This document shows positions 47,840 through 60,576 of a DNA stretch of 64,000 nt, one piece after another. The DNA lies in contig JAKULF010000006.1 of NCBI GenBank assembly GCA_022661535.1, forward strand, positions 2,971,001 to 3,035,000. Reading direction: 5' to 3'. The notes under the pieces are model-generated. The model saw nothing but the letters and a program-made list of their open reading frames with translations, was not told where the DNA came from and ran no database searches. Source of the DNA: Eutypa lata. Its lineage: Eukaryota; Ascomycota; Sordariomycetes; Xylariales; Diatrypaceae. Both the position numbers and the translations under genes were made by a program. How positions within the stretch are numbered: the first letter of the stretch is position 1; each line of letters opens with the position of its first letter.

Positions 47840-48866
47840 GTTAGCCAGACAGCTGTGCACAAGTGTGATTAAGGTGGTTGTTCTAGAAAGAAAATATTGA
47901 TAAAAAGGTTGATGGTCTGGGTTCGACGGCGGGGTGATGCCCTAGAGTATTACAAAAATAAACATTGAATAACTTATATCAACTAGCAATACAATATTAT
48001 CACCCCCTAGTCTTTAAACAAATTTGTCTACGAAATTAAGGTATACATGCTTCTTCCTTTTCAGAATCAGATTAATAGAAAATTTCGAATCTCGGTGATA
48101 GTCAGTTTAACACGAAGAGGCAGAAATGTCGGAATGATATAGTTAGTACTAGGATTTCCGCAGATGCGTACTGAATGAGCTGGAATAGCATTTGATATAA
48201 TTTTTAAAATGTAATTTTAGGCTGAAGTATTGATGGTGTATTAAGCAATTGAGGGCGGTTGCATCCTACGGGGTTAACAATAGAACATGAAGCTCGGAGA
48301 GCCTCTCCGAAGAGATGAGCACTCAGGAGAACATGGCAACATGCCAAAAGAGACCGAGTAGCAACAAACATGGGCAGAAAGGTTTACGTCCGAACAAGCC
48401 AGATACATGATTTCCCACCCACTGTGAGTGGGAACGGACTCGGTGGTGGCGTTTATCTTACATCTGGTCCCTGACACTCCGCGCGGCCCGTCTCTATCAC
48501 GGAGTAAGACTTACCTAGGACTTACCTAGGACTGGTGTAACGACCTAATAGCGGTCTAAAAGCTGGTCTAGAAGCGCACGATGCAATGCGCCTATCACCC
48601 TACCATCGGTCCGAACACAAGGAGGCTGTAGTCAGGAACAGCCACGACCCGACATTCTCCGCGACCTGTTTTCCTAATCTTCTCATTGTCAGCATTCTCA
48701 TGTGGATCATACCATATATAAGCTGACGCCTGGCATGGCATCCAAAAGCCGGTCTTTTGCGTGCTTAATCACCAATCGTAGTCGAAGATTTCATTGATTC
48801 GGCGATCATCAAACACCACTCGATACCGGTTTAGAGATATTTTCATCGACAGAGATCAGTCCCACA
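47840..48866. promoter_or_regulatory. PKS promoter region
   Basis: A 1-kb region without a gene. TCGGAGA-GCC-TCTCCGA, a perfect palindrome, lies at 48294-48310, and TCGGTCCGA at 48606-48614 (about 260 bp before the PKS ATG). An 11-bp direct repeat, ACTTACCTAGG, occurs twice in tandem at 48509-48530. The palindromes fit Zn2Cys6 binding sites. Confidence 0.5.
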
Positions 48867-51800
48867 ATGCCTGGTGTACTGAGGTCTATGGATTCCTCCT
48901 CGGAATCGTCGGTATCCGATGGGAACTCGGGCTATCTCAGCCCAAAGTCCCACATCCGGGACGAGTATCCAGCCAACTCTATCCCCGCCGACGAAGTGAA
49001 GCGTCTTGATGAGCTGGACCCAATCGCTGTTGTTGGCATGGGTAAGTCTCACGTTACACAACGATGCCTAGCACGAGACTAGTAAGACTAAATGGAATTT
49101 CAGGATGCCGTTTGCCCGGGGACGTTTCATCAGCTTCGGAGTTTTGGGATATGTTGATGACGAAGAGGTCGGGCCAAACACCCAAGGTTCCGGCCAATCG
49201 GTTCAATGTCGATGCCCATTACCACAAGAACCGCGAGAGACCAGGCAGCTTCCCGGTTTTAGGGGGCTACTTTATCAATGAGGACCTTGAAAATTTCGAC
49301 CCCGGTCCGTTCAACATCACGCCCATTGAGGCTATGTGGATGGACCCTCAGCAACGGAAGCTCCTCGAGGTCGTTTACGAAGCTTTCGAATCCGGGGGTA
49401 TCTCTCTGGATGCCATTGCCGGGACCCGAACCGGTGTTTTCGCTGCCAGCTTTACCACCGACTGGCAGCAAATGTCTTTCAAGGAGCAGTCTTTCCGACA
49501 CACCATGGCCGCAACTGGCGTAGACCCTGGTATTCTCAGTGATCGTATCAGTTATGTTTTCAACTTGAACGGTCCTAGTCTCCTCTGCAACACGGCTTGT
49601 TCGTCGTCGATCTATGCGCTGCATAACGCCTGCATTGCCTTGCGAAACGACGAATGCGATGGGGCCGTTGTCGGTGGCACCAATCTCGTATTTACCGTGG
49701 ATCAGCATATGAATACTGCGAAGATCGGGGTGCTCTCTCCAAGATCGACGTGCTTCACTTTTGATGAGAGCGCTGACGGGTATGGTCGTGCCGAAGGCGT
49801 CGGAGCCGTTTATCTCAAACGTCTCTCGGATGCTGTGCGTGACGGCGATCCAATCCGGGCCGTGATTCGCGGTAGCGCCGTGAACCACAATGGCAAGGCC
49901 TCGTCCGCTAGTATCTCTTACCCGGGCGTGGACGGCCAAGCGTACGTCATGTCTGAGGCGTACAGGCGTGCCGGAAACCTTGATCCTCGATTGACTGGCT
50001 ATTTTGAATGGCAAGTTAACCCATGAGCCTTATGCTAACCCTATCCCTTTTCCGTGGCTGGAAATGGACTATTGCTGACATTATAATAGCCATGGTACTG
50101 GAACTGCCGTTGGCGATCCCATTGAGGTCGAAGCCATTTCGATTGCGATGAACCACAACCGAAAGATCGGTACGGATGATCCGCTTATGATTGGCGCTGT
50201 TAAAACCAACATCGGTCACGGCGAGGCGGCTTCGGGCCTGTCGGCTTTGATTAAGGCAGTTCTTATCGTAGAGCGCGGTATCATCCCTCCCACAATTGGT
50301 ATCACAAAGCTGAGCTCCAAGATAAAATGGGACGAGTGGAAAGTCCAGGTACCCGTGGAGCCTACACCATTCCCGCCGCACCTCCCCGTCCGGCGGGTGT
50401 CGGTCAATACTTGTGGTTACGGAGGTACTAATGCCCACGTGATCGGTAAGCAATTTCTGTCGTTCTTTTACTCCCTTTATAGCTCGATCCAGTATACGAA
50501 TTTAGTCAAGTGGCGCATGTTCAGGAGAAAAAAGCATCCGAACAACCCTCCATTTCTCACCAAAATATCCGTAAAGACGCGATTGCTGACCACAGATTAT
50601 GTAGTGGAGGAGGCTTCATCCGTATTAAAACAGCCTCAGACGTACAAGTACGTTGACAACAACTCCCCGAGAGGCAAGCTCTATGCTCCCCGTCGCACAG
50701 TTCACCGCAGGCGCCTCTTCCTCCTGCCCTTCTCAGCACATGATAAAATCGCTCTGCAGCGCAACATTGAAGCCCATGGCAAAGTTGTCGATAAATATAA
50801 CCTGCTCGACCTTTCGTACACCCTCGGCAACCGTCGTACTACACACGCATGCAAGGCCTTCACTGTCGCCAGCCACAAGACTCTTCCGAACGCCTTCACC
50901 AATGTCGACTCTTCCTTCACCTTCTCGGAGAAGAAGAGAGGGGTACCCACCATTGGATTCATCTTCACAGGACAGGGAGCCCAGTGGCCCCGAATGGGTG
51001 TCGAGTTGATCGAATACAGCCAGTGCTTCCGTTCTTCCATTCGTAACCTCGATAGGGCTCTTGGTGAATTGAACGACGGTCCCGACTGGTCGATCGAGGA
51101 TGTCCTCTTTGAGGATGACGCTACCTCTTCAGTCCACTTGGCCGAGTTCTCACAGCCCCTTTGCACCGCTGTCCAGATCGCCATCGTTGATCTGCTGGCG
51201 GATTGGGGTATCCGTCCTGTGGTGACAGTCGGCCATTCTTCAGGTGAAATGGCGGCTGCATATGCCGCTGGTCTGATTTCGGCCAAGACCGCCATCACTG
51301 CCGCCTATTACCGGGGCAAGGTTACCCAAGACGTCCGCACTGGGGGCGCAATGATGGCCGTAGGTCTTGGTGCCGAGGCTGTAGAACCATACCTTTCCGA
51401 TCTTCGGGCTAAGGTAGTTGTCGCTTGCCACAACTCTCCGTCGGGTGTAACTCTCAGTGGCGACGCAGACGCACTTCAGGGGCTCAAGGCCAAGTTCGAC
51501 GCTGAGAAGATCTTTGCGCGTTCCGTCATGACTAGCGGAAAGGCGTATCATTCCCATTACATGACTCCAGTGGCAGAAAAATACGAGGGTCTTTTCCGCG
51601 CGGCGAGGGCGTATACTTCATTCGACAGTCCCGAACAGCCATCTGGTGTGAAAATGGTCTCTTCAGTGACGAACAGCATCATGGCGGAGACGACGGTTCT
51701 GGATGAGACATATTGGAGCGCAAATTTGAAGAGCCCGGTTCTGTTCAATCAAGCCGTCCAGACCATTTTGAAGGCCGAAGAATTTGCTGCCGTCGACCTC

Positions 51801-54800
51801 CTAATTGAGATCGGTCCCCACTCGTCCATGGCTGGTCCTATCAAGCAGATTAAGGCCGAGCTTAAAGCTGAGAGGCTCGAGTATCTTCCTACACTGCTGA
51901 GAGGAAATGACTCGGCCGCTCGGCTTTTGAATCTTGCTGGTGACATGTTCCTCCGAAGTTACCCGATGAAGATGGAGAGAGTCACGAGCGCCTGCGTCCG
52001 AGAGGCTAAGGGTTCAGTCATCGTTGATCTTCCGCGCTATCAATGGAATTATTCGCGGCAATTCTGGCCTGAGAGCCGCGCCAGCCGTGAACACCGCCGC
52101 GCCACGCATCCTCGACACGATGTGCTTGGCCAGCTCGTAATCGGGGCATCCGTATCTGAACCTACATGGAGGAACATTCTCCGAATCCGCGATTTGCCCT
52201 GGCTCAAGCATCACTCCCTCGGTGGAGAGGCTGTGTTCCCAGCTGCCGGTTACTTCTCCATGGCTATTGAAGCGATCACCCAGCTTAACGAGAGAAGTGA
52301 GAAGCCTTTGCGAATCGACAGTTATGTGCTGAGGGATATCTTTATCAAGAAAGCTCTCGTCACCCCGGATAATGACGACGGCATCGAAGTGCTGACTAAC
52401 CTCCGCCAATCTGTATTCGGGTCCGGCTGGTGGGATTTCAGTGTGTCTTCGGTCGATGCCGAGAATACCGTGAAGGGGCACATGACTGGAAGTATCAGCG
52501 TCAATACGTCGCCTGCTCGCGGCGTGACGAAGCCTCGCAAGGCACCCAAATTCCCTCAACGAGCCAGCGGCAAGGCCTGGAACCAGGCTCTGCGGGAGGT
52601 CGGCTTCGATTACGGCCCTACCTTCCAAGATATGAACAATATACAGTTCGACGGTAAGCACTACGAGGCTAGCTGCACTACTACTATTAAACAAGAAGTT
52701 GATGCATCACTCGGTGAATCCCGGTACGTGCTACATCCAGCCGTGGTAGACTCGACCTTGCAGCTCAGCATTGCGGCTATTTACGCCGGTCGCACGAATG
52801 CGATGGATTGCGGCGTCGTGCCGGTCCAGGTTGACGAAGTAACTATCTGGCCGCCGACCGAGGGGCAGGTCAAGACGGGCAAGGCGAGCGCATACGCCTG
52901 GGTGGATCGACGGGGCATACGCTCCTTTGAAAACAGCGTGCAGATGACAGCAGACGATGGCGAGATGGTGATGGAGATCATCAATGTTCGCACCACTAGC
53001 TACGAGGCTGCCGTCCCGCAAAGGGATGAAACAGCGCTGAAGCTGGCTCCTTATGGCGAAATGGTTTGGGAGCTTGACGTCGACAGTCTCGAAACGGCCG
53101 ACGCTGAAGGTTTAACCGCATCCGACCTCGCAAACTTGGCTCTATTCAAGTACCCCGACATGAGGGTTCTCGGGGCGGGTATTTCCACTGCACAGTCAAT
53201 CCTAGGGAAGAACCCCCAGGCCCATTATACCCTCGTTGTTAGTGAGGACCAGGACGAAGTAGCATCAGCTAAGACATCCATTGAGGAACATCCCAATGCA
53301 AATGTTACCACGCTGGACCCTTCGCAAGACCTAGAGTCACAATCTTTCACGTCCGCATCGTACGACATTATATTGGCCACCGCTGACCTACTTCCTTTCT
53401 TGCGAGGTCTTGTCAAACCCGGCGGATTCGCAATTACTGTGGATGACTCAACCATAGAGAAAGTCTCAGGCATAGTAGAAAACGGTGCAGAAAATATGAA
53501 AAACGGTACTCACAGTGTCAAGCTCATCTACCACACGCGTCTCGAGCCGATTGTTTCACTAGTAAAGACAGAGCTAGAAGCCCTTAGCTGGCAAGTGGAA
53601 CTATGCAACTTACAGGCCTGCGCCGAGCCCGGCTATGCTTCCGGTCATATTATTATGGTGGCTGACTTCGAGGGTCCTCTCCTACTTTCCTTGGCGGAAA
53701 GCGAGTTCTCGGCAATCCAAAACATCACGAATTCGGCATCCTCCTTGCTTTGGGTCACGAACGGCGGCCTACTTGAGGGCAAGCGACCTGAATATGCCAT
53801 GGCTTCCGGTCTAGCACGGTCCGTGACCTCGGAGCAGGCCTCTCTAGACTTCAGGACCCTCGACTTCGATCCTGAAAATGTGAAGCCAGGCCAGATCACC
53901 AAGTCGATCGCTCAAGTCGCACAACTGCAATTCGCCAAGCGCGAGGGGATCCCAGAGCGTGAGTTTTGCGTTTCGGGTAGCAAGACGTATATCAGCCGCT
54001 TGGTTCGCAATACCGGATTGAATGGCATGTTCACTATGTCTGAAAAGCCCGAGCCGATGAAAGTCGGCGACGGGGACCGGATCTCAGGCAAAATCTTGCA
54101 GGGCAAGGTCGTTTTCGAGCAACAGGAAACGGATGGCGCTAACAAGATCAAGACGGGTCACGTCGAGGTTCAACTGCGGTGCAGCGGCCTGACGAAGGAG
54201 GGTGTTATGGTCATTACTGGTGCCGACTACCCCACCACATTTAGCCATGAGATTGGTGGTGTCGTGACGAAGATCGGGGCCGGTGTCACAAATTTGCAAC
54301 CAGGTGACAGAGGTGAGAAGCTTTCAGCCCATTTTACTACACATTTCCATGTTAGCCACTCGAGGTGATCACTGACTCGGCGCGCTATAGTTGTTGGTTT
54401 CAACATAGATAGGTTTGCGAGCTACCAGGAGGTTCCAGCGAGTATGCTCCAAAAACTTGATGCCAGGGACAACATGACCTTGGTTGTGAGCATGTTGATG
54501 GCCTATGCCACGGCTCTATATGCCTTCGACTCTTTCGTTATGCTTCGCCCAAATGAGAAGGTCCTTATTCTCGGCAATACAGGAACGAGCGGTGCTGCAG
54601 CAGTCAAGGTTGCCCAAGCAAAGGCCGCGATCCCCTATGTCGAGGTCAAGACGGACGAGGAAGCCGCTTTCCTTCAGAACCACCTCGGTCTCCCAACAAA
54701 GCAAATCATCAGATCTTCGCAAACCCCCATCTCTACGCATATTAACCAGCTCACTAATGGCCAAGGGGTAGATGTCGTGTTCAGTGCTGGTGGTGCGGTC

Positions 54801-56376
54801 GACCCAGCCGTCGCACGGGAGGCTTGGCGCTGTATTGCTCGATTCGGTCGCTTTGTCGATGCTGGCCGAAAGGATGTACTGAGCCGAAGTGCGATTGATA
54901 CTGTTCCGCTCCGGCGGGGCGCTCTCTATATGCCTTTTGATATCCTTGACCCGCTAGAAGCTCGCCCAGAGCTTGTCGCTAGCTTGCTACCAACCATTAT
55001 CGACATGTTGAGGGAGGGGCACATTACCACTCCTGGAGTAGTCGAACAGATTCATCTTGCTGGTTTGAACAAGGCTGTATCGGCATTTTCCAACGCATTT
55101 GGTGCTGTCAAACCCGTTATCCAGTACGGAACTTCAGAAGACCCTATTCAGGTTATCCCCCAGAAGAGAAACAGACTACAGTTCAACCCTGACGCAACGT
55201 ATCTGCTAGTGGGATGTCTGGGTGGCCTCGGCCGCAGTCTGACGTCGTGGATGATGGAGTCTGGCGCTCGGAGATTCACCTTTCTCTCCCGAACTGGTGC
55301 AGACTCGAAGTCCGCCGCTAAGCTTGTCAAGGATATTGAAACTGCCGGTGCAATTGTGCAGGTAGTGAGAGGCGATGCCACCAACCGGGCTGATGTTGTC
55401 CGGGCTGTTGGAGAGGTTTCGCCGACCCATCCGATCAGGGGTGTCGTTCACGCCGCGATGGTGTTACGGGTAAGATTCCAACTAAATGAAAAACGTGACC
55501 CAACAAGTATCAACTTACTAATGACTTTCATAGGATGGTTTATTCCATTCAATGGGCTTCGACAATTGGAGGGCGGCAGTTGCGCCTAAAGTCTTGGGTG
55601 CGATGAATCTTCACCTAGTCCTTGCGAACACGCCCTTGGATTTCTTCCTGATGACCAGCTCTGTCTCCGGTATCCTGGGCACACCTGGCCAGAGCAATTA
55701 TGCCGCGGCTAACAGCTATCTCGACTCCCTTGCTCGCCATCGCATGGCCAAGGGCTTGTCCGCCACGGCATGCATTATTCCTATGGTCCTGGGCGTCGGT
55801 GTGGTTGCCGAGAACACGGAGCTGGAAGAGTCCCTCAAGCGCAAGGGCATGTACGGGATCGATGAGGAGACCCTCTTGCAATCGTTCGAAGCGGGCATAA
55901 GCTCGAAGCAACTCAACCCGGCCCTAGATCACGTTGTCATCGGCCTCGACCCCGCGCTACTACAGAAGGCGGTGGCCGATGAGTCCGCTACGGATAGTTT
56001 CTGGCTCGAGGACACGCGTTTCAGCCACGTGGTCCACGCCATGAACTCGTCCAGGGATCCGGGCGCCGGCGCCGGCGGACAGAACATCCTGGCTGCGATC
56101 AAAGCCGCGGCGTCGCCGGTTGACGCGGTTGCGATCGCGACGAAGCACTTCATCGAAAAGCTAGCGCGCATGCTGCTTCTAGCCGAAGACGATATCGACG
56201 CTAACAGCGGCTCGATTGCATCGTTTGGAATCGACAGCATGATCGGCGCTGAGTTGCGCAACTGGATTTTCAAGGAATATCGCGTGGATATTCCCTTTCA
56301 GCAGCTCCTTGCGCCGACCTTGACCGTCAACAAGTTCGCAAAGGACGTATGCGAGACCATGGGGATTGCGGGCTGA
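48867..56376 (+). CDS. Highly reducing type I polyketide synthase
   Basis: Exons 48867-49041, 49104-50010, 50090-50445, 50605-54312, 54391-55469 and 55534-56376 give 2355 residues. Domains in order: KS (about 50-480; NTACSSS, ECHGTGT, KTNIGHGEAA); AT (about 600-930; GHSSGEMAAAYAAG near 689, AYHSHYM); DH (about 980-1290; HSLGGEAVFP near 1015, HPAVVDSTLQ near 1190); a shrunken methyltransferase remnant (about 1330-1425; VLGAGIS, LVKPGGF, no full SAM site); ER (about 1660-1960) with an unusual nucleotide loop, LGNTGTSGAA; KR (about 1980-2170; GCLGGLGRS, SSVSGILGTPGQSNYAAANSYL); ACP (GIDSM, Ser near 2309). There is no thioesterase or other release domain, so chain release needs another protein. 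Intron 2 is GC-AG. Intron 3 (159 nt) is in frame without stops and could be mis-annotated as coding. The product should be an unmethylated, variably reduced chain. Confidence 0.95.
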
Positions 56377-57451
56377 GTGTTACAAATCTATATACCAATG
56401 GCTGATAAGGCCCAGGAAGATATGAAATTAAAGATAGAGATGTTGGATTTTATAAATAAATATGTAAAAAGATTTTCATTCTAATTGTGAACCCGTAAAG
56501 ACTCCAATCTCGGGAATAAGCCCGGGAGTCGTTTTACTAAAGGGTGATGACATTTCGTACAACTGAGAGCCCACGTAGATTGTATAACATAAAAACAAGC
56601 ATATACATCACCACTGTGCTATCACTTGACCCAAGGGTATGGATGTAAATTCCCACTCCAAAGCCACGTGGTGGAGCAGCGGCCATATACCAGGATGGCA
56701 AGGCTTGGCGAAGATATACATACCCGCCTCGATTACACCCCTTTTATGCGGGCAAGCTAGCAATCGTTGATATATAGCCTGTGTCACCCTGTCACCGTAG
56801 GTTTATCTAGGCACTTCGTTGGTAAATTATATCATGACACGACTGATAGGAAAAGCATCCAACGATGCAGCAGCATTGCTAGAGCAAAGAAGTTGAGGCA
56901 CGCTGAAAAGTCCATATTAGCAAAACAACACTAAATATTAATGCCATGGCCATCGAGGCGCGTCTTGTTCATCACCACAGGACGAAGCAAGCTGATATCG
57001 AATGCGATGAGCGACTGAATGCCCTCAGCCCAGCTTCCCAACTAAATTTTCCTATCCATCCAGCACCCGTCATCGTACACCCAAAACCAATCCCATCCTT
57101 GGTCCGTGGAAAGCGCATCAACCTTCCTTCCTTCCATCTATCCATCCATCCTTTTGAGATCCCCGATATGACCCCCAACCTATTTGTCCCTACATACCTA
57201 TGTACACCCAATCCCAGACGAATTACTCATCCATCCTCGTCATCATATTCCGAAGACTAAAAACTCCCTCCTTGATCTAATGAGTCCGTCCCAGCCAGCC
57301 AGCTAAATGCAATAAATCAACATGCCACGCCAGTAGCAAAACAACAACAATGCAGTAACTATGCGGTAAACCTAGTACCGGCTGGTATCATAATGCCATC
57401 TACAAAGGATTAAAAAAAAAGGGGAGAAGAAGAAGAGGAACAACAAGAACA
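56377..57451. other. Intergenic, right border of cluster
   Basis: The gap between the PKS 3' end and the 3' end of the next minus-strand gene. A plus frame at 56946-57260 is low-complexity and not supported. Confidence 0.5.
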
Positions 57452-58967
57452 TCAGAATGCGACACCGACGCTTCGTCCCGGCGCACGAGCAAACGTCTCT
57501 CTTCGCCGTCCAAACGCGGCGTCAATGGGCGGCGTCTCGGTGAAAGCCTTCGTCGTCTCGTAGCTGCTCGGAGACCAGCTCGTTGGGACGGTCTGTTCTT
57601 CTTCGGCACCACTCCAATCTGACACACTCGACACGGTGTCGAAGCTGGATCGTCGGCTGGAAAAGGTAGGTTGAGCAGCGACTTGGTAAAAGCCATCGGT
57701 GCCGGTGACCGGCTTCGGGAGGTTGGTGATGGAATCGAGACTGATATCTCGATTGTGCTCTCCGCCAGGGAAGAGCCAGGTCGAGACCCGCGAAACCCGC
57801 GAGAAGGATTTCTTCTTTCGCAGGGGAGGTCGTAATCGTAGCGGAAGAGGCGGTGGAGGTATCCGACCTTCTACTTTGCGCGAGGAGTTTGCCTGATAGG
57901 GTATGCGAGTGGGCGTTCTCGACGGTGCGGTACGGGGTCTGTCAGTACTGAGACGTTCACTGAAGGACGGCGCATCGGGAGGCAGAGCAGGTATGTCTGG
58001 CATGGGTTCCATTTCTATATATATGTTAGCATATCTTATGAAGGCCCTTAGCTTGCAGAAGGACCAACCTGGTTGGCCAGCAGCCGTTGATGGCCTGCTA
58101 CTGATATAGATGCTTTGCCTCTCGATAACATCATCTATCTGTTCCTGTAGTTTGTCCCGCTCCATCATTGCGCTTGCGACTCGTTCAACAAGATCCTCCA
58201 TGATTGTAGATGGGTTGCTAGATGACGTATACGCTCTCACCCTAGCTGGTGGAGGACGTTGAGGGGTGCTGCTATCTGAGCGTGGGGAATCGAATACAGA
58301 ACCACCTGGGATTGGGCGTCGTGGAATATGAAATGACATCGACGAATAGCTTCGCTGATGTGAGATGGTGCGACTGTCATCACTGGGGCTAGAATGTATG
58401 AAGGCTCGAGGAGGTGGAGTGATAGGAGGGCTAGGATGATCAAAACGAGGTAGAATCGGTGAGAGATGTCTGTCACGGTTGTATATATCGAGCTCCAAAG
58501 GCCGAAACGAATCTGGTCGTGGCCTTGTCTGCGGCTGTTCCTCAGGAAAGCGAAACGATTCCGAGTACAAATGACGAAAATTTGAAGGACCGGATATCAG
58601 CGGCCGGCGCGATGACGATGAAGCATTCTTAGGTAGAAGCCGGTTTCTCACTGAGAAGCTGCTCCATCCGGACCCGTGCCTTCGTTTCCTCGGAGCCCGC
58701 TCCTCTGTCGATCTCTCTCGGAGTGTCCTGAATGATACCATGGATGGCTCTGGGACGAACACGGGCTCATTCTGAATTACGGCAAACGATTTCTCATCAT
58801 CTAAGAAACTGATAAGATAATGTGAGATGCGATAAAGATCTCCTGGTAAACTCACCACGATATTCCGGCTTCTCATCACTGCGATTCGTCAAGGATATGC
58901 AGCACTGGGAGATAGCGTAGGTCCACGATGCATAAGCTTCAGCGAGTTTCCCACTGAGCGCCTTCAT
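57452..58967 (-). CDS. Disordered protein of unknown function
   Basis: I model three exons: 58967-58856, 58800-58069 and 58014-57452, 468 residues. The third junction is an in-frame 54-nt intron (GTTGGT, branch GCTAACA, ATATAG) that could be read through. The N-terminus MKALSGKLAEAYASWTYAIS looks helical. The rest is rich in Ser, Pro and Arg, with many PPxP and SRRSS-like patches, one helical stretch (MEDLVERVASAMMERDKLQEQIDDV, broken into two halves) and no catalytic motif. It may be a phosphorylated scaffold or regulatory protein. The reading frame stays open upstream through PPQLVRHEVSTN, so a 5' exon beyond 58967 is possible. I do not recognise the family. Confidence 0.6.
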
Positions 58968-60576
58968 GTTGGTGCTAACCTCATGTCGAACCAACTGGGG
59001 AGGGGGGAGCGGCCAGCGGTTGATAAGAGAAGGAGAGTGGTTGGAGTCATGGTCATGAGGGCTTTCTATAACACCTTTATGGAAGACAAAGAGTGGAAAT
59101 TACGTTCACACCTTACCTTAGCTTTACGCAGCTGAGCGGGCGCTGACTTTGAGCCTGAGTATTGGGATGCAAAATGTTGTTAGACTGGATGTAGAGTTGC
59201 GCACTCTGATAGGCCGGGGCGCAATCGTCGCGGACCAGTCGGCGCTTACGAACCGGGGCGTATAAGAGCATTCGAGTGGCTGGCGCTACACACCAGATTC
59301 AAGAGGTCTCCACACTTGTAAGATGAACGGTGCACTCCAGCGAGTCGATGTCTTGGATTTCCTTGCTTTGTGTTTCCTCTTCGAGGACTTAGCAGCCCAC
59401 CTTCGTGATATTTTGCAAGCACATCGCCACGACCTCCCGAGAGGGGTGTCGCGTGTGTTGCAAAGGATTGGCCGCGACCTTAGGCCGGCTCGACCCCTCT
59501 CACTTTCGATTAGTTACGAACTACGGATAAAAGCGCGTTTCTCGTCTTCGCCGAGAGGGTGGGTTTCAGTACAGCGGATGGAATTTATGAGAAATTAGAA
59601 AGATTTCATCAGCCGCGCGAATACATGCGTTCATTCAAAGCTGAAACGATACATTGGTTTTGGGTTGATTCTTGCTTATGATGAAAGTTCCCACCTGGTA
59701 ACGTGGTTCGACCAGCATAGCCAAAAAAGGAAAATCTGTAACAAAATATTGACCTGAATTACTGGCAGCCTATGGGGATAGACAAGAGGCGTCAAAACCG
59801 TTGGAAGTTAGACAGGTATCCGCAAGAATGTATCCAGAAGGGGAGTTTAGTTAGCAAGCTGATGCAAGGCATGTGAACGTGGCTAAAAGTGATTCGAATC
59901 AATTTGTGGATGTTAGATGTTAGCTACTAGCATATCATCAACTCTCAACTTGTAACGCGATTTAACCTTTGTTTATTTTTGTTTCTTTGCTCGTTGGTTG
60001 ATACCATGCAGCATCACATGTTGATTTTGTGTTACCCTTTTAAAAATAAAAAAATTACATGCAGAAGCGTTGAGGCTGTGGACGCCGTCTTTGTCGAATC
60101 TAGACTAGAAAATGAGGCACAGCCCAAGGCATATTCGGCATGTCTTAGACTTGACGTATCTCCAATGCTGTGATCATCTATCGGAACTTTTCATTGTCCG
60201 CTCTAAGCGATAAGAGCATGAATGTGGGGGACTGAGGGGAAGAATATGTAGGTATGTAGGTACAGTTAAACTTTTGAAGAGGATGAGAGGTTTTGGTATT
60301 CCGTCAACTTTGTATTAGGTCCGTGCCAACTAGTATACTCTTTCTTCAAAACAACAATTTCAACAATGTACACGGACAGACAGAATCCAGGTGTCTATCT
60401 AGAAACTGCCCTTCAGTATTGATGTTCTTAGTGCTAGAGCTCTAGTTAGTTAACTGCTCTAGTGCTTCTCTCCATGGGATTACTATTCTTTATCGATAAG
60501 CTTATCGCTTATCAGTAGATTACAAGCTGGGGCGATAAGGTTCGAAATGAAAACAACGGCTCGGATTAGTTATTAA
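58968..60576. other. Intergenic
   Basis: A 1.6-kb stretch. A 91-codon plus-strand frame at 59323-59598 contains a leucine-rich helix but no other support. No RNA gene is seen. Confidence 0.45.

Noticed and set aside
56946..57260. 104-codon plus-strand frame
   Set aside because: Low-complexity Pro/Ser/His sequence including tandem CCAT-type repeats; no domain.
59323..59598. 91-codon plus-strand frame upstream of the disordered-protein gene
   Set aside because: No family feature, no splice partner, and GC-rich local composition gives open frames by chance. It remains possible but unsupported.
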